From Pseudomonas phenolilytica (GTDB taxonomy: Bacteria > Pseudomonadota > Gammaproteobacteria > Pseudomonadales > Pseudomonadaceae), in NCBI RefSeq assembly GCF_021432765.1, contig NZ_CP058908.1, positions 186,001 to 250,000 of the forward strand: a stretch of DNA of 64,000 nucleotides. The letters run 5' to 3'. The position numbers were made by a program, and so were the translations under genes. Position 1 is the stretch's first letter. Each line of letters begins with the position of its first letter. The notes beneath the pieces are model-generated. The model saw only the letters and a list, made by a program, of their open reading frames with translations. It made no database searches and was not told the DNA's origin. Shown in pieces: positions 18,883 to 29,572 of the stretch.

Positions 18883-20142
18883 ATGACGAACCCGCAAGAA
18901 CCTGTCGCCCGCCAGGTGCTGGCCGGTGCGCAGATGCTGTTCGTCGCGTTCGGCGCGCTGGTGCTGATGCCGCTGATCACCGGCATGGACCCCAACGTCG
19001 CACTGTTCACCGCGGGTCTCGGCACACTGCTGTTCCAGCTGGTGACGCGCCGCCAGGTGCCGGTATTCCTGGCTTCCAGTTTCGCCTTCATCGCCCCGAT
19101 CATCGCTGCCAAGGGCGAGTTCGGCCTGCCGGCTGTACTCGGTGGCGTGGTCGCGGCGGGCCTGGTGTATGTGCTGCTCGGCTTCGCCGTGCGCCTGAGA
19201 GGACCGGCCTTCATCGACCGCCTGCTGCCACCAGTGGTGATCGCACCGGTGATCATCTCCATAGGTCTGGCGCTGTCGCCGGTCGCGGCCAACATGGCGA
19301 TGGGCAAGGCCGGCGACGGCAGCGCCCAGTTGGTGCCCTATGCCACCGCGATGATGATCTCGATGCCGGCGCTGGTCACCACGCTGCTGGTCGCCGTGCT
19401 CGGCAAGGGCCTGTTCCGCCTGGTGCCGATCCTCGCCGGCGTCAGCGTCGGCTACGGACTGTCGCTGGCCTTCGGCGTGGTCGATACCGATGCCATCGCC
19501 GCCGCGCCCTGGCTGGCGATGCCCAACTTCGTCGCACCGGAGTTCCATCTGGGCGCAATCCTGTTCATGGTGCCGGTCGCGCTGGCTCCGGCCATCGAGC
19601 ACATCGGCGGTGTGGTCGCAATCGGCAGCGTCACCGGTAACAACTACATCAAGCAGCCCGGCCTGCATCGCACCCTGCTGGGCGATGGCCTGGCCACCTC
19701 GGCCGCCGGTCTGTTCGGCGGCCCGCCCAACACCACGTATGCCGAGGTAACGGGCGCGGTGATGCTGACCAAGAACTACAACCCGAAGATCATGACCTGG
19801 GCGGCCATCTTCGCCATCGTGCTGGCGTTCATCGGCAAGTTCGGCGCGGGCCTGCTGAGCATTCCGGTGCCGGTGATGGGCGGCATTCTCTGCCTGCTGT
19901 TCGGTTCGATTGCAGTGGTCGGCTTGAGCACCCTGATCCGCCATCAGGTGGACCTCTCCGAGGCACGTAACCTGATCATCGTCTCGGTCACGCTGGTATT
20001 CGGCATCGGCGGCATGGCGTTCGGCCAGGGCGAATTCAGCCTGTCCGGCATCTCGCTGTGCGCCCTCGTCGCACTGCTGCTCAACGTGCTGTTGCCGGGC
20101 GGCGAAGGCTGGCGCAACAAGCAGCTGAACGACAGCGTTTGA
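18883..20142 (+). CDS. uraA: Uracil permease (NCS2 family)
   Basis: 419 residues, strongly hydrophobic with about 14 membrane segments. Family motifs include ALAPAIEHIGGVVAIG (transport-site glutamate region), FGGPPNTTYAEVTGAV, and GGILCLLFGSIAVVGL. It is a proton-uracil symporter of the inner membrane. It starts two bases after the upp stop and is clearly co-transcribed with it. The specificity for uracil rests on that partnership. Confidence 0.94.
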   Translation: MTNPQEPVARQVLAGAQMLFVAFGALVLMPLITGMDPNVALFTAGLGTLLFQLVTRRQVPVFLASSFAFIAPIIAAKGEFGLPAVLGGVVAAGLVYVLLGFAVRLRGPAFIDRLLPPVVIAPVIISIGLALSPVAANMAMGKAGDGSAQLVPYATAMMISMPALVTTLLVAVLGKGLFRLVPILAGVSVGYGLSLAFGVVDTDAIAAAPWLAMPNFVAPEFHLGAILFMVPVALAPAIEHIGGVVAIGSVTGNNYIKQPGLHRTLLGDGLATSAAGLFGGPPNTTYAEVTGAVMLTKNYNPKIMTWAAIFAIVLAFIGKFGAGLLSIPVPVMGGILCLLFGSIAVVGLSTLIRHQVDLSEARNLIIVSVTLVFGIGGMAFGQGEFSLSGISLCALVALLLNVLLPGGEGWRNKQLNDSV

Positions 20143-20222
20143 AGCGGAGGACGCCAGGCCGCAACGCGCTCGACAGCTGCGCCGCCGGTGAAATTCCGCA
20201 TCGGCAGCTGGAGGATGCGCCA

Positions 20223-20489
20223 GTGAGCTGCAGCAGCTGCGCGGCCTGCTGCTGCCGTCTGGAGGTGTTGCTGTTCGGCGAGCGCGACGTGCCAGCCCGC
20301 TTCATCGATATCGATGCCTGGGGCGCGCAGGTAATGCGCCGACTGGATGACGGCTGGTGCGCGGCGCTCGATCGCGACAGCATGCGCTGCACCATTTACG
20401 CGGTACGCCCGTTGATCTGTCGCGAATTCGAGCTGGGTTCGGCGGACTGCCTGGAAGAACGCCAAGGCAGTGCTTCGGCCTATCGCTGA
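20223..20489 (+). CDS. YkgJ-family cysteine-cluster protein
   Basis: 88 residues from a GTG at 20223 with GGAGG nine bases upstream. Cysteines cluster at the N-terminus (CSSCAACCC), with later ones in GWCAALDRDSMRCTIY and RPLICREFELGSADC. The family (PF03692, YkgJ/YcgN type) is predicted to bind Zn or an Fe-S cluster, and its role is not known. It follows uraA by 80 bp on the same strand. A longer reading from 20058 overlaps uraA and is not supported. Confidence 0.82.
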   Translation: MSCSSCAACCCRLEVLLFGERDVPARFIDIDAWGAQVMRRLDDGWCAALDRDSMRCTIYAVRPLICREFELGSADCLEERQGSASAYR

Positions 20490-20503
20490 GTCGTGAGAAA
20501 GGT

Positions 20504-20530
20504 CGCGCAGCCCCGGCCCGGAGCTGCGCG
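20504..20530 (-). terminator. Possible terminator between the YkgJ and pagL genes
   Basis: Stem CGCGCAGC/GCTGCGCG (20504-20511 with 20523-20530) sits 8 bases past the pagL stop. On the minus strand only a weak T-rich stretch (ACCTTTCTC) follows, so efficiency is doubtful. Confidence 0.4.
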
Positions 20531-20538
20531 CGGCGGAA

Positions 20539-21057
20539 CTAGAAGTCCATCCGGTAGTGCAGCGCGTAGCTTTCCACGCCATCGTTGGGATTTTTCAGCC
20601 CGGCGTTGGAGTAGTGCAGTGCGCGGATGCCAATCTCGTGCCCGCCGGCCAGACGCAGGCCGACGCCGATACGATCCTCGAACTGGAACGAGGAACCCAG
20701 CTCGCGATCCTCGACCTCGGTGCTCTCGAACGCGGCGATGCCGATGCCTGCCTCGATGTAGGGCCTGACCGACTCGCCGGCGAACTCGTAGACGAATACC
20801 GGCGCGAGCGACAGGCTGTGGTTGGCAGAGGTCTCGTCGCCCTCCCAATAGGTGTAGCCGGCATCCCAATAGCCGGTCAGCCGGCCGACATCGCTCTGCA
20901 GCCAGCTACGGTTGAAATCGAACTGCACACCAAGCCGATAGGTCATGGTCGACTCGCCGGTCTGGCCGACGGCCGCCGTCACGCCCATTGCCTGCGCAGC
21001 CGTCACCTGACCTGCGCAAAGAGCCGCAGCGACGGTAAAAGGGATCAGTTTTTTCAT
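20539..21057 (-). CDS. pagL: Lipid A 3-O-deacylase PagL
   Basis: Outer-membrane enzyme that removes the 3-position acyl chain of lipid A, altering endotoxicity and polymyxin response. 172 residues with signal peptide MKKLIPFTVAAALCAGQVTA. The eight-stranded barrel ends in YALHYRMDF. H148 and S150 (LHYSNAG) and E162 (GVES) have the spacing (+2, +12) of the Pseudomonas aeruginosa triad H126/S128/E140. Its location next to murI also matches PA4661. The catalytic residues are intact, so activity is expected. Confidence 0.93.
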   Translation of the reverse strand: MKKLIPFTVAAALCAGQVTAAQAMGVTAAVGQTGESTMTYRLGVQFDFNRSWLQSDVGRLTGYWDAGYTYWEGDETSANHSLSLAPVFVYEFAGESVRPYIEAGIGIAAFESTEVEDRELGSSFQFEDRIGVGLRLAGGHEIGIRALHYSNAGLKNPNDGVESYALHYRMDF

Positions 21058-21133
21058 CGGAACTTCCTTATTTCAAGGATGGCTATTTTTGGTTGTTGTA
21101 CTTCATTGAGAAACGCAACCGCATCGCGAGTTC

Positions 21134-21928
21134 CTAACCGGCGAAGAACTCGACGCCCGCCTTTTCACCCCAAAGTATAGGCAGCACACCCTCCATTCGC
21201 AGCGGATCGCCGCTACAGAAGAAGCGCACCCGGGCCTCGCCGGTCGCCAGCAGCTGTCGCGCGGCCAGCACCTCCTCCAGACGCCTTGCGACCGCCGCGC
21301 CGGTATCGATGAGTTGCACGTGAGACGGGACCAGCTGCGCCAGCAGTGGCCGGATGAACGGATAGTGAGTGCAGCCGAGAATCAGCGTATCGCAGCCCTC
21401 CGCCAGCAGCGGTTCCACCCAGCCCGCCAGCAGATCGCGCGTCGCGGTGCCATTCAGCTCCCCGGCCTCGATACGCTCGACCAGCCCGGGACAGGGCTGC
21501 GTTATCACCCGCACATCGCTGGCGAAGCGGTCGAGCAAGGCCGCGAAACGGGCGCTTTTCAGCGTTCCGGTGGTCGCCAGCACGCCGACTACGCCGCTAC
21601 GCGTCGCCCGCGCGGCTGGCTTTACCGCTGGCTCCATGCCGATGATCGGCAACTGCGGGTGGCATTCGCGCAACTCGGCGATGCCGGCTGCGGTGGCGGT
21701 GTTACAGGCCAGCACCAGCGCCTTGGCACCCTGCTCAAGGAGAAAATCGGTGATGGTACGGCAACGCTCGCGGATGAATTCCGGGCTCTTCTCGCCGTAT
21801 GGCACATGCGCGCTGTCAGCCAGATACAGCAGCGATTCGTGCGGCAGGCGATGGCGAATTTCGCGCAGCACGGAAAGCCCGCCGACGCCGGAATCGAACA
21901 CGCCGACCGGCGCCGAGCACTCAGCCAT
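21134..21928 (-). CDS. murI: Glutamate racemase
   Basis: Makes D-glutamate for peptidoglycan. 264 residues from the ATG at 21928 ([20 protein letters not shown]). That ATG overlaps the moeB stop by 8 bases, which argues for translational coupling. The two catalytic cysteines are C75 (LACNTATA) and C186 (GCTHYP). The upstream extension to 22000 lies inside moeB and is not needed. Confidence 0.96.
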   Translation of the reverse strand: MAECSAPVGVFDSGVGGLSVLREIRHRLPHESLLYLADSAHVPYGEKSPEFIRERCRTITDFLLEQGAKALVLACNTATAAGIAELRECHPQLPIIGMEPAVKPAARATRSGVVGVLATTGTLKSARFAALLDRFASDVRVITQPCPGLVERIEAGELNGTATRDLLAGWVEPLLAEGCDTLILGCTHYPFIRPLLAQLVPSHVQLIDTGAAVARRLEEVLAARQLLATGEARVRFFCSGDPLRMEGVLPILWGEKAGVEFFAG

Positions 21929-22676
21929 CGTGGTGTCCGCAGACGGCGCAGGCCGGATCGCGCTTGACCCGCAGCTCACGCATGCGCGTGGCGAAACCAT
22001 CGACCAGCAACAGCCGCCCTACCAGCGGCTCACCGAAGCCAGCCAGCAATTTCAGCGCCTCGAGTGCCTGCAAGGTGCCCACCAGGCCGACCAGCGGGCC
22101 CAGCACACCAGCCTCGCTGCAGGTCAGCTCGGCCTCACTGCCATGGCCATAGAGACAGTGGTAGCAGGGGCTCGCCGCATCACGCGGATCGAATACCGAC
22201 ACCTGCCCTTCCAGGCGAATCGCCGCACCGCTGACCAACGGCTTCTTCGCCGCGACGCAGGCGGCGTTCACCGCTTCGCGAATCGTGAAGTTGTCGGTGC
22301 AGTCGAGGACCAGATCGACGCCGGCAACGGCCTGCGCGAGGGTATCGGCGTCCAGTCCCGCACGGTACGGCACCAGGCGGACATGCGGATTCAGCGCATG
22401 CAGGCGGCCCATCGCCGAGTCGACCTTGTGCATGCCGAGCGCCTGGCTGTCGTGGACGATCTGGCGCTGCAGATTGGTCAGGTCCAGCGTGTCGAAGTCC
22501 GCCAGGTGCAGCTCGCCGACACCAGCAGCCGCCAGATAGAGCGCCACCGGCGAGCCCAGCCCGCCAAGCCCGACGATCAGTGCGCGGCTCTGTTTCAACC
22601 GCAGCTGGCCCTCGACATCGACCTGCTTGAGCAGAATCTGACGGCTGTAACGCAGCAGTTCTTCGTCACTGAGCAT
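21921..22676 (-). CDS. moeB: Molybdopterin-synthase adenylyltransferase MoeB
   Basis: E1-like enzyme that adenylates the C-terminus of MoaD for molybdenum cofactor synthesis (or a ThiS-like carrier). 251 residues. The ATP site is [19 protein letters not shown] (about 36-54). CYHC and CAVC are the zinc cysteine pairs. DCTDNFTIR is conserved. It overlaps murI by 8 bases and follows prmC by 24 bp. Family: ThiF/MoeB/HesA. Substrate choice between MoaD and ThiS cannot be read from the sequence. Confidence 0.92.
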   Translation of the reverse strand: MLSDEELLRYSRQILLKQVDVEGQLRLKQSRALIVGLGGLGSPVALYLAAAGVGELHLADFDTLDLTNLQRQIVHDSQALGMHKVDSAMGRLHALNPHVRLVPYRAGLDADTLAQAVAGVDLVLDCTDNFTIREAVNAACVAAKKPLVSGAAIRLEGQVSVFDPRDAASPCYHCLYGHGSEAELTCSEAGVLGPLVGLVGTLQALEALKLLAGFGEPLVGRLLLVDGFATRMRELRVKRDPACAVCGHHDG

Positions 22677-22700
22677 GAAATGTCTCGCAAGATGAAGGAA

Positions 22701-23528
22701 TCACGGCAGGCGCCCCAGGCTGATGCGCTCGTGGCCGCCCAAATCGCGGCGGCTTTCGACGGCGACGAAGCCCTGATGGCTCAATAACTGGCGCACCGCA
22801 GCGGCCTGATCGAACCCGTGTTCGAGCAGCAGCCAGCCGTGCGTTTCGAGATGCGCCGGGGCCGCGGCGATGATCTGGCGGATGTCATCCAGTCCGTCGC
22901 CGCCGGCGACCAGCGCACTGCGCGGTTCGAAGCGCACGTCGCCACGCGCCAGATGGGGATCGCTGGCCGGGATGTAGGGCGGATTGCTGACGATCAGCTG
23001 ATAGCGCTCGCCGCCCAGCGCCGCAAACCAGTCACTCGCGAGGAAGCGCACGTTGTTCAGCCCCAGACGCAGCCGATTGCGCTCGGCCAGCGCGACCGCC
23101 TCGTCGACCCGATCCACGCCAGTCACCTGCCAGGCAGGACGCTCTGCCGCCAGCGCCAGCGCGATAGCGCCCGTGCCAGTACCCAAATCGAGCAGTCGCG
23201 CCGGTGTCGCCGGCAGCCGTTCCAGCACGGTTTCCACCAGCAGCTCGGTATCCGGACGCGGGATCAGCGTATGCGGCGCCACCTCCAGATCGAGGCTCCA
23301 GAAGCCCTGGCGCCCCAGGATGTAGGCCACCGGCTCGCCCGCGCGGCGCCGGTGCAGCAGTTCGGCGAAACGCGCGCAGGCTTCGGCATCCGGCTCCCGC
23401 TCTGGCCAGGTGCGCAGGAAGCTGCGCGATTTGCCCAACGCCTGCGCCAGCAGCAGCTCGGCGTCCAGCCGCGCGGTCGGCGAATCGGGCAGCTCGGCGG
23501 TGTCGAGCAGGGAGCGGATGGTGGGCAT
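22701..23528 (-). CDS. prmC: Release factor glutamine methyltransferase
   Basis: Methylates the GGQ glutamine of the release factors encoded by prfA and prfB. 275 residues from the ATG at 23528, preceded by GAAGG. The SAM-binding motif is LLDLGTGTGAIALALA and the catalytic NPPY is in IVSNPPYIP. Its own substrate prfA lies immediately upstream (73 bp gap), the usual functional pairing. A longer reading to 23681 runs into prfA and is rejected. Confidence 0.96.
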   Translation of the reverse strand: MPTIRSLLDTAELPDSPTARLDAELLLAQALGKSRSFLRTWPEREPDAEACARFAELLHRRRAGEPVAYILGRQGFWSLDLEVAPHTLIPRPDTELLVETVLERLPATPARLLDLGTGTGAIALALAAERPAWQVTGVDRVDEAVALAERNRLRLGLNNVRFLASDWFAALGGERYQLIVSNPPYIPASDPHLARGDVRFEPRSALVAGGDGLDDIRQIIAAAPAHLETHGWLLLEHGFDQAAAVRQLLSHQGFVAVESRRDLGGHERISLGRLP

Positions 23529-23601
23529 AACCTTCGAGCCTCGAGCGGCGCACTGCAACGGCCACGGCGCCCCGTGGGTCATGCGGCAGGTAGCCTTGTC
23601 G

Positions 23602-24684
23602 TTAATCTCCCAGCGCCGCCAACTGATCGGCCTGGTATTCCTGCAGCAACGGCTCGATGACCTGCTCCGCGGCACCGGCAATCACTTCGTTGAGCGAATA
23701 CAGCGTCAGGTTGATGCGGTGATCGGTCACCCGGCCCTGCGGGAAGTTGTAGGTGCGGATGCGCTCGGAGCGGTCGCCGGAGCCGACCAGCAGCTTGCGC
23801 GTCTCGGAGATTTCCTTGTGCGCGGCGGCGTCCTGGCGGTCCTGCAGCTTGGCGGCCAGCCAGGCCATCGCCTTGGCGCGATTCTTGTGCTGCGAGCGCT
23901 CTTCCTGGCACTCGACGACGATGCCGGTGGGCAGGTGGGTGATGCGGATCGCCGAGTCGGTCTTATTGACGTGCTGGCCACCGGCGCCCGAGGAGCGATA
24001 GGTGTCGACGCGCAAGTCGGCCGGATTGATCTCGATCGCCGCCTGCTCGTCAGGCTCGGGCAGCACCGCGACGGTGCAGGCCGAGGTGTGGATACGGCCC
24101 TGGGATTCGGTCTCCGGCACGCGCTGCACACGATGGGCACCGGACTCGAATTTGAGCTTGGCGTAGACGTTGTCGCCCTCGACGCGGGAGATCACCTCCT
24201 TGAAGCCACCGTGCTCGCCCTCGTTTTCCGAAAGTATCTCGACGCGCCAGCCCTGTTTCTCGGCGTAGCGCGAATACATGCGGAACAGATCACCGGCGAA
24301 GATCGCCGCCTCGTCACCACCGGTACCGGCACGGATTTCGAGGAACACGTTGCGCCCATCGTTGGGGTCCTTGGGCAGCAGCATGCGCTGCAGATTGGCT
24401 TCCAGCGTCTCGAGCTGCGCCTTGGCCTCGGCGACTTCTTCCTCGGCCATCTCGCGCAGATCGGGATCACTGTCCTTGAGCAGCGCCTGCGCGCCTTCGA
24501 GGTCCTGCTGCACCTTGCACAGCTGGCGATAGGCGGCGATCACCGGCTCGACTTCGGCGTACTCGCGCGAATAGGCGCGGAAGCGATTCTGGTCGCTGAT
24601 GATTTCGGCGTCGCCGAGCAGCGCGGTGAGTTCCTCGAAGCGGTCCTGCAGGACATCCAGCTTGTTCAGCAATGAGGGTTTCAT
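23602..24684 (-). CDS. prfA: Peptide chain release factor 1
   Basis: Recognises UAA and UAG stops and triggers peptidyl-tRNA hydrolysis. 360 residues. The stop-codon anticodon-like motif is PET (190-192), in place of the usual PxT. The catalytic GGQ is at 235-237 within [15 protein letters not shown]. The start overlaps the hemA stop by four bases (ATGA), so translation is coupled to hemA. Confidence 0.98.
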   Translation of the reverse strand: MKPSLLNKLDVLQDRFEELTALLGDAEIISDQNRFRAYSREYAEVEPVIAAYRQLCKVQQDLEGAQALLKDSDPDLREMAEEEVAEAKAQLETLEANLQRMLLPKDPNDGRNVFLEIRAGTGGDEAAIFAGDLFRMYSRYAEKQGWRVEILSENEGEHGGFKEVISRVEGDNVYAKLKFESGAHRVQRVPETESQGRIHTSACTVAVLPEPDEQAAIEINPADLRVDTYRSSGAGGQHVNKTDSAIRITHLPTGIVVECQEERSQHKNRAKAMAWLAAKLQDRQDAAAHKEISETRKLLVGSGDRSERIRTYNFPQGRVTDHRINLTLYSLNEVIAGAAEQVIEPLLQEYQADQLAALGD

Positions 24685-25949
24685 GGTTTTTCCGTGCCCT
24701 CGTGCAGGGCAAAAAGATCCTGAGCCATGCTCAGGGCTTCGACGCGCCCTTCGGCCGAAAGCTTCTTCAGCTGCACGCTGGGCGCGTGCAGCAGTTTGTT
24801 GGTCAACCCGCGGGCGAGCTGGGCGAGGACGTCCTCGGGGTTGCCGCCATTGGCCAGCAGGCGCTGTGCCTTGGCCAACTCCTCGTCGCGAATTCGCTCG
24901 GCACTCTGCCGGTAGGCCTTGAGCACATCCACCGCAGCCAGCTCGCGCAGGCGCAGCATGAAGTCTTCGGTACCGGCGGCCACCAGCTCCTCGGCCGCCT
25001 GGGCTGCGCCCTGGCGACTCTTGAGGTTCTCCGCGACCACCTCGTGCAGGTCGTCGACCGAATAGAGATAGACATCGTCCAGGTCGCCGACCTGCGGCTC
25101 GATATCCCGCGGCACGGCGATGTCGACCATGAACATCGGCTTGTGCTTGCGCTTCTTCAGCGCCTGTTCCACCGCGCCCTTGCCGAGGATCGGCAGCTGG
25201 CTGGCGGTGGAACTGATGACGATGTCGCTGTTGTGCAGCTCCTCGGGGATGTCGGCCAGCAGGATCGCCTGCGCACCGAACTCGGCCGCCAGGGCACTGG
25301 CGCGCTCCAGGGTGCGGTTGGCGACCACGATCTTCTTCACGCCCTGCTCGTGCAGATGGCGAGCGACCAGAGTGATGGTTTCGCCGGCGCCGATCAGCAA
25401 TGCCCGGCTGCGCTGCAGATCGCTGAATATTTGCCGCGCCAGGCTTACGGCGGCGAAGGCGACCGAAACCGGGTTCTCGCCGATTGCCGTGTCCGTGCGT
25501 ACGGTCTTGGCAGTGCTGAAGGTCGCCTGGAACAGCCGGCCGAGCAGCGGGCCGATGCTGCCGGCCTCGCGTGCCACGGCATAGGACGACTTCATCTGGC
25601 CAAGAATCTGCGGCTCGCCCAGCACCAGCGAATCGAGCCCGGAGGCGACCCGCATCATGTGCCGCACCGCCTGGTCGTCGACATGCACGTAGGCACAGGC
25701 CTTCAGCTCATCGAGGCTCAGGCCGTGGTAATCGGCCAGCCACGCCAGCACGGCATCGGCCTCGATCTGATCCTGCTGCAGGTACAGCTCGCTGCGATTG
25801 CAGGTCGAGAGAATCGCCGCCTCGCGAGTCGGCGTGACGCGACACAGCTGCTGCAAGGCCTGGACCATCTGTTCGGGAGTGAAGGCCACGCGCTCGCGGA
25901 CGTCCACCGAAGCGGTCTTGTGATTGATACCAAGCGCGAGGAAAGCCAT
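24681..25949 (-). CDS. hemA: Glutamyl-tRNA reductase
   Basis: First step of C5 haem synthesis: reduces glutamyl-tRNA to glutamate-1-semialdehyde with NADPH. 422 residues. The catalytic cysteine is C50 ([10 protein letters not shown]). [11 protein letters not shown] and the NADPH loop GAGETI are present. It is first of a run hemA-prfA-prmC-moeB-murI, divergent from the TPR lipoprotein gene, as in Pseudomonas aeruginosa PA4662-PA4667. Confidence 0.97.
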   Translation of the reverse strand: MAFLALGINHKTASVDVRERVAFTPEQMVQALQQLCRVTPTREAAILSTCNRSELYLQQDQIEADAVLAWLADYHGLSLDELKACAYVHVDDQAVRHMMRVASGLDSLVLGEPQILGQMKSSYAVAREAGSIGPLLGRLFQATFSTAKTVRTDTAIGENPVSVAFAAVSLARQIFSDLQRSRALLIGAGETITLVARHLHEQGVKKIVVANRTLERASALAAEFGAQAILLADIPEELHNSDIVISSTASQLPILGKGAVEQALKKRKHKPMFMVDIAVPRDIEPQVGDLDDVYLYSVDDLHEVVAENLKSRQGAAQAAEELVAAGTEDFMLRLRELAAVDVLKAYRQSAERIRDEELAKAQRLLANGGNPEDVLAQLARGLTNKLLHAPSVQLKKLSAEGRVEALSMAQDLFALHEGTEKP

Positions 25950-26132
25950 GCAGGATCGCTGATCAGACTAACGGAGCGCGCAATTCTCCTACTTCGCCTG
26001 ACTCAGAACAACCATTGCCCACGATTGTCCGATACCCCTGGAACCCGCCGGCACTGCGCAAACCGCGCCCCATGTGCTTGCCTGGCGGCTTGTGTCATCA
26101 TGCCGCGACCGCAGACCAGCCGTATCCTCTAT

Positions 26133-27860
26133 ATGAACAGACTCGCTCCCCTCGTCGCCCTGCTGTTTCTCGCAGGCTGCCAGTCCATTGCGCCGAACGC
26201 CCCCGACGAGGTGCCGCCGGTACAGGACGCCGCGCCTGCGACCGAACAAGCCGACGCCGGCGAGCGTGGCTCGTTCAGCCAGGAAACCCTGTATGCCCTG
26301 CTGGTCGCGGAACTTGCCGGCCAGCGCAACCGCTTCGACATTGCCTTGGGCAACTACGTCCAGCAGGCCAACGCGACCCAGGATGCGGGCGTCGCCGAAC
26401 GCAGCTTCCGCATCGCCGAATACCTCGGGGCGGAACAGGCGGCATTGGATAGCGCGCTGATCTGGGCGCGCAACGCCCCGGACAACCTCGACGCGCAGCG
26501 CGCCGCGGCGGTACAGCTGGCACGCGGCGGTCGCTACGAAGAGTCGCTGGAGTTCATGGAGAAGGTCCTGCAGGGCCAGGGCGACACGCATTTCGACTTC
26601 CTCGCGCTCTCCGCCGCCGAAACCGACCCGGACACCCGGGCCGGCCTGCTGCAGAGCTTCGAGCGCCTGCTGAAGAAGTACCCGGACAATCCGCAACTGG
26701 CCTTCGGCAAGGCCGTTCTGCTGCAGCAGGATGGCAAGAGCGAGGAAGCACTGGCCCTCCTGGAAGCGCAACCGAGCGCACAGCAGCAGGTGCCGTCACT
26801 CCTGCTGCAAGCACGCCTGCTGCACGCGCTCGAGCGCGGCGACGAAGCACTCGCACTGTTGGAAAAGGGCCTGCATCGCCATCCCGAAGACAAGCGTCTG
26901 CGGCTGACCTACGCGCGCCTGCTGGTGGAGCATGAACGCCTGGACGAGGCCATGAGCGAATTCGCCACGCTCATTCAGCAGAACCCCACCGATGACGACC
27001 TGCGATTCTCGATGGCACTGGTGTGCATGGAGGCCGAAGCCTGGCGCGAGGCCATCGTCTACCTGGAGGAGCTGATCGAGCGAGGCAGCCACGTCGACGC
27101 CGCGCAGTTCAACCTCGGTCGTGCGCAGCAGGCGCTGGGCGACCAGAACAAGGCGCTGCAGGCGTTCGCTCAGGTCGGTGCGGGCAACGAGTACCTGCCG
27201 GCCAAGCTGATGCAGAGCCAGCTGCTCTATTCGCTCGACCGCGACGAAGAGGCATCCCGGGTGCTGGCTAAGGCACGCGACGAGCAGCCCGACTACGCGA
27301 TCCAGCTGTACCTGATCGAGATCGAAGCGCTTTCCGAGCACAACCGCACCACGCAGGCCTGGAAGCTCGTCCAGCAGGCCCTGGAGCAGTACCCCGACGA
27401 TCTCAGCCTGCTCTACACCCGCGCCATGCTCGCCGAGAAGCGCGGCGATCTCGATCAGCTGGAGCGCGACCTGCGCTTCATCATCGAGCGCGAGCCGGAT
27501 AACGCGATGGCCATCAACGCACTGGGCTATACCCTCGCCGATCGCACCGAACGCCACCAGGAAGCGCTGGAGCTGATCGAGCAGGCCTACCGAATCAATC
27601 CCGACGACCCAGCCATCATGGACAGTCTGGGCTGGGTGCATTTCCGTCTGGGCAACCTGCCAGAGGCGGAGCGCCACCTGCGCAAGGCTTACGCGCAGTT
27701 TGCCGATCACGAGGTCGCCGCCCACCTCGGCGAAGTGCTCTGGGTCCGCGGTGAGCGCCGTGAAGCCCGTACGATCTGGGCGCAGGCCCTGCAGAGGGAA
27801 CCGGACAGCGCGATCCTGCGCAGCACCCTCAAGCGCCTGACCGGCTCGGAGAAGCCCTGA
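26133..27860 (+). CDS. TPR-repeat lipoprotein (PA4667-like)
   Basis: 575 residues from the ATG at 26133. A signal peptide with lipobox LFLAGC places the lipidated cysteine at 16. Many TPR units follow (for example [21 protein letters not shown] near the end, [20 protein letters not shown] before it). It is probably an outer-membrane-anchored periplasmic protein for protein-protein contacts. The open frame extends 1.4 kb upstream opposite hemA, but only the lipobox start makes sense. lolB follows two bases after the stop, so the two are co-transcribed. Exact role unknown. Confidence 0.88.
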   Translation: MNRLAPLVALLFLAGCQSIAPNAPDEVPPVQDAAPATEQADAGERGSFSQETLYALLVAELAGQRNRFDIALGNYVQQANATQDAGVAERSFRIAEYLGAEQAALDSALIWARNAPDNLDAQRAAAVQLARGGRYEESLEFMEKVLQGQGDTHFDFLALSAAETDPDTRAGLLQSFERLLKKYPDNPQLAFGKAVLLQQDGKSEEALALLEAQPSAQQQVPSLLLQARLLHALERGDEALALLEKGLHRHPEDKRLRLTYARLLVEHERLDEAMSEFATLIQQNPTDDDLRFSMALVCMEAEAWREAIVYLEELIERGSHVDAAQFNLGRAQQALGDQNKALQAFAQVGAGNEYLPAKLMQSQLLYSLDRDEEASRVLAKARDEQPDYAIQLYLIEIEALSEHNRTTQAWKLVQQALEQYPDDLSLLYTRAMLAEKRGDLDQLERDLRFIIEREPDNAMAINALGYTLADRTERHQEALELIEQAYRINPDDPAIMDSLGWVHFRLGNLPEAERHLRKAYAQFADHEVAAHLGEVLWVRGERREARTIWAQALQREPDSAILRSTLKRLTGSEKP

Positions 27861-27862
27861 AC

Positions 27863-28483
27863 ATGACGCTGCTGAACAAGCTTCTCGCCCCCTGCCTGGC
27901 CCTGCTGCTGGCGGGCTGCGCCGGCCTCGGCCCACGCGAATCGGTCGAAGGACCGGGCAACGCGACCGCCTGGAAGGAGCACCGCCGCCAGATCGCCAAC
28001 CTTGATGGCTGGCAGATCAGCGGCAAGATCGGCATCCGCGCCCCGCAGGAATCGGGTAGCGGCACGCTTTTCTGGCTGCAGCGCCAGGATTACTTCGACA
28101 TTCGCTTGTCCGGCCCGCTTGGCCGGGGCGCCACCCGCCTCACCGGACGCCCTGACGCCGTGGCGCTGGAAGTCGCCGGACAGGGTCGCTTCGAGGCCGA
28201 CTCACCGGAAGCGCTGGTGGAGACCCAACTGGGCTGGCAGCTGCCGGTATCGCATCTGCTGTGGTGGGTGCGCGGCCTGCCCGCACCGGACAGCCGCAGC
28301 CGCTTGAGCCTGGACAGCGAAAGCCGCCTGGCCCGCCTAGAGCAGGACGGCTGGCAGGTGGTCTACCTCGCCTACGCCGAGCACGACGGCTTCACCCTGC
28401 CCGAGCGCATCCGCCTGCAAGGGCACGACCTGCAGATCACCCTCGTGGTCAAGGACTGGCAGCCGCGCCAGCTGGGACGCTGA
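27863..28483 (+). CDS. lolB: Outer-membrane lipoprotein receptor LolB
   Basis: Accepts lipoproteins from LolA and inserts them in the outer membrane. 206 residues, lipobox LLLAGC with C19. The body has [20 protein letters not shown] and [18 protein letters not shown], typical of LolB. Operon: TPR lipoprotein-lolB-ispE, with 2-bp and 0-bp gaps. Confidence 0.95.
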   Translation: MTLLNKLLAPCLALLLAGCAGLGPRESVEGPGNATAWKEHRRQIANLDGWQISGKIGIRAPQESGSGTLFWLQRQDYFDIRLSGPLGRGATRLTGRPDAVALEVAGQGRFEADSPEALVETQLGWQLPVSHLLWWVRGLPAPDSRSRLSLDSESRLARLEQDGWQVVYLAYAEHDGFTLPERIRLQGHDLQITLVVKDWQPRQLGR

Positions 28484-29344
28484 ATGCCCACGCTCACCCT
28501 GCCAGCACCGGCCAAACTCAACCTGATGCTGCACATCCTCGGCCGTCGTGCCGATGGCTATCACGAGCTGCAGACGTTGTTCCAGTTCCTCGACTACGGC
28601 GACGAGCTGAGCTTCAGCCCGCGTGAAGACGGCCAGATTCGCCTGCACACCGACCTGCCGGGAGTCGATCACGACAGCAACCTGATCGTCCGCGCCGCAC
28701 GCCTGCTGCAGCGCGAGAGCGGCTGCACACTGGGCGCCGACATCGCGCTGACCAAGCGCCTGCCGATGGGCGGCGGCATCGGCGGCGGCAGTTCGGATGC
28801 CGCCACTACGCTGCTCGGCCTCGATCACCTGTGGCGGCTCGATCTCGGCGAAGACCGCCTGGCGGGGCTGGGGCTCGCGCTCGGCGCCGATGTGCCGGTG
28901 TTCGTCCGCGGCCACGCGGCCTTTGCCGAAGGGGTCGGCGAGCGCCTGCAACCAGTCGATCTGGAGGAACCTTGGTTTCTCGTGCTAGCGCCGCAAGTCT
29001 CTGTTAGTACAGCGGAAATATTTGCCGACCCGGAGTTGACACGTAATACCCCGGCCATTACAGTTCGCAGCCTTCTTGCTGGGGGCGGTCATAATGACTG
29101 TCAGCCGGTGGTTGAGAGGCGTTATCCAGAGGTTCGTAACGCCTTGAGCTTGCTGAACAAATTCGTTCCGGCAAGCATGACCGGCACTGGAGCTTGTGTG
29201 TTTGGGAGCTTCCCAAACGAGGGCGAGGCTGATAAAGTCCGCCGCCAACTTCCAGCCAGTTTGCCAAGTTTCGTGGCCCGCGGTCGTAACGTTTCAATGT
29301 TGCATCGCAGTCTGAAACAGATGGCGCAGGAAGCCAGTGCGTAA
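28484..29344 (+). CDS. ispE: 4-diphosphocytidyl-2-C-methyl-D-erythritol kinase
   Basis: GHMP kinase of the MEP isoprenoid pathway. 286 residues. [16 protein letters not shown] and the ATP loop [13 protein letters not shown] (about 95-106) are present, with [10 protein letters not shown] near the end. It starts directly after the lolB stop. From about 28,975 the codons change: more A/T at third positions and several rare codons (GTT AGT, ATA TTT, GGG GGC). The protein there is still the normal IspE C-terminus. An internal promoter may explain part of it. Confidence 0.96.
   Translation: MPTLTLPAPAKLNLMLHILGRRADGYHELQTLFQFLDYGDELSFSPREDGQIRLHTDLPGVDHDSNLIVRAARLLQRESGCTLGADIALTKRLPMGGGIGGGSSDAATTLLGLDHLWRLDLGEDRLAGLGLALGADVPVFVRGHAAFAEGVGERLQPVDLEEPWFLVLAPQVSVSTAEIFADPELTRNTPAITVRSLLAGGGHNDCQPVVERRYPEVRNALSLLNKFVPASMTGTGACVFGSFPNEGEADKVRRQLPASLPSFVARGRNVSMLHRSLKQMAQEASA
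29036..29064 (+). promoter_or_regulatory. Candidate internal sigma-70 promoter within ispE
   Basis: TTGACA (29036-29041), a 17-base spacer, and TACAGT (29059-29064). The hexamers and spacing fit sigma-70. It would start transcripts inside ispE that run into the tRNA-Gln genes and prs. Confidence 0.5.
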
Positions 29345-29363
29345 CAAGCGAGCGGTACGATAC

Positions 29364-29438
29364 AGGGGCGTCGCCAAGCGGTAAGGCACCAGGTTTTGAT
29401 CCTGGCATGCGTTGGTTCGAATCCAGCCGCCCCTGCCA
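29364..29438 (+). tRNA. tRNA-Gln (TTG), first copy
   Basis: Complete cloverleaf with acceptor AGGGGCG/CGCCCCT, anticodon loop TTTTGAT in stem CCAGG/CCTGG (anticodon TTG), GTTCGAATC T-arm and encoded CCA. Identical to the second copy 126 bp downstream. Confidence 0.97.
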
Positions 29439-29489
29439 TAACCTTTATCAGGTTCGTACGCGTCGAATCGCACGCGATTTTTACTCTAC

Positions 29490-29564
29490 AGGGGCGTCGC
29501 CAAGCGGTAAGGCACCAGGTTTTGATCCTGGCATGCGTTGGTTCGAATCCAGCCGCCCCTGCCA
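29490..29564 (+). tRNA. tRNA-Gln (TTG), second copy
   Basis: Same 75 bases as the copy at 29364, including CCA. The 51-bp spacer between copies suggests one tandem transcript. A terminator follows at 29573. Confidence 0.97.
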
Positions 29565-29572
29565 TACACTTG

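Noticed and set aside
24672..26132. 487-codon in-frame extension before the TPR lipoprotein
   Set aside because: It lies antisense to hemA. The signal peptide with lipobox at 26133 is the clear start.
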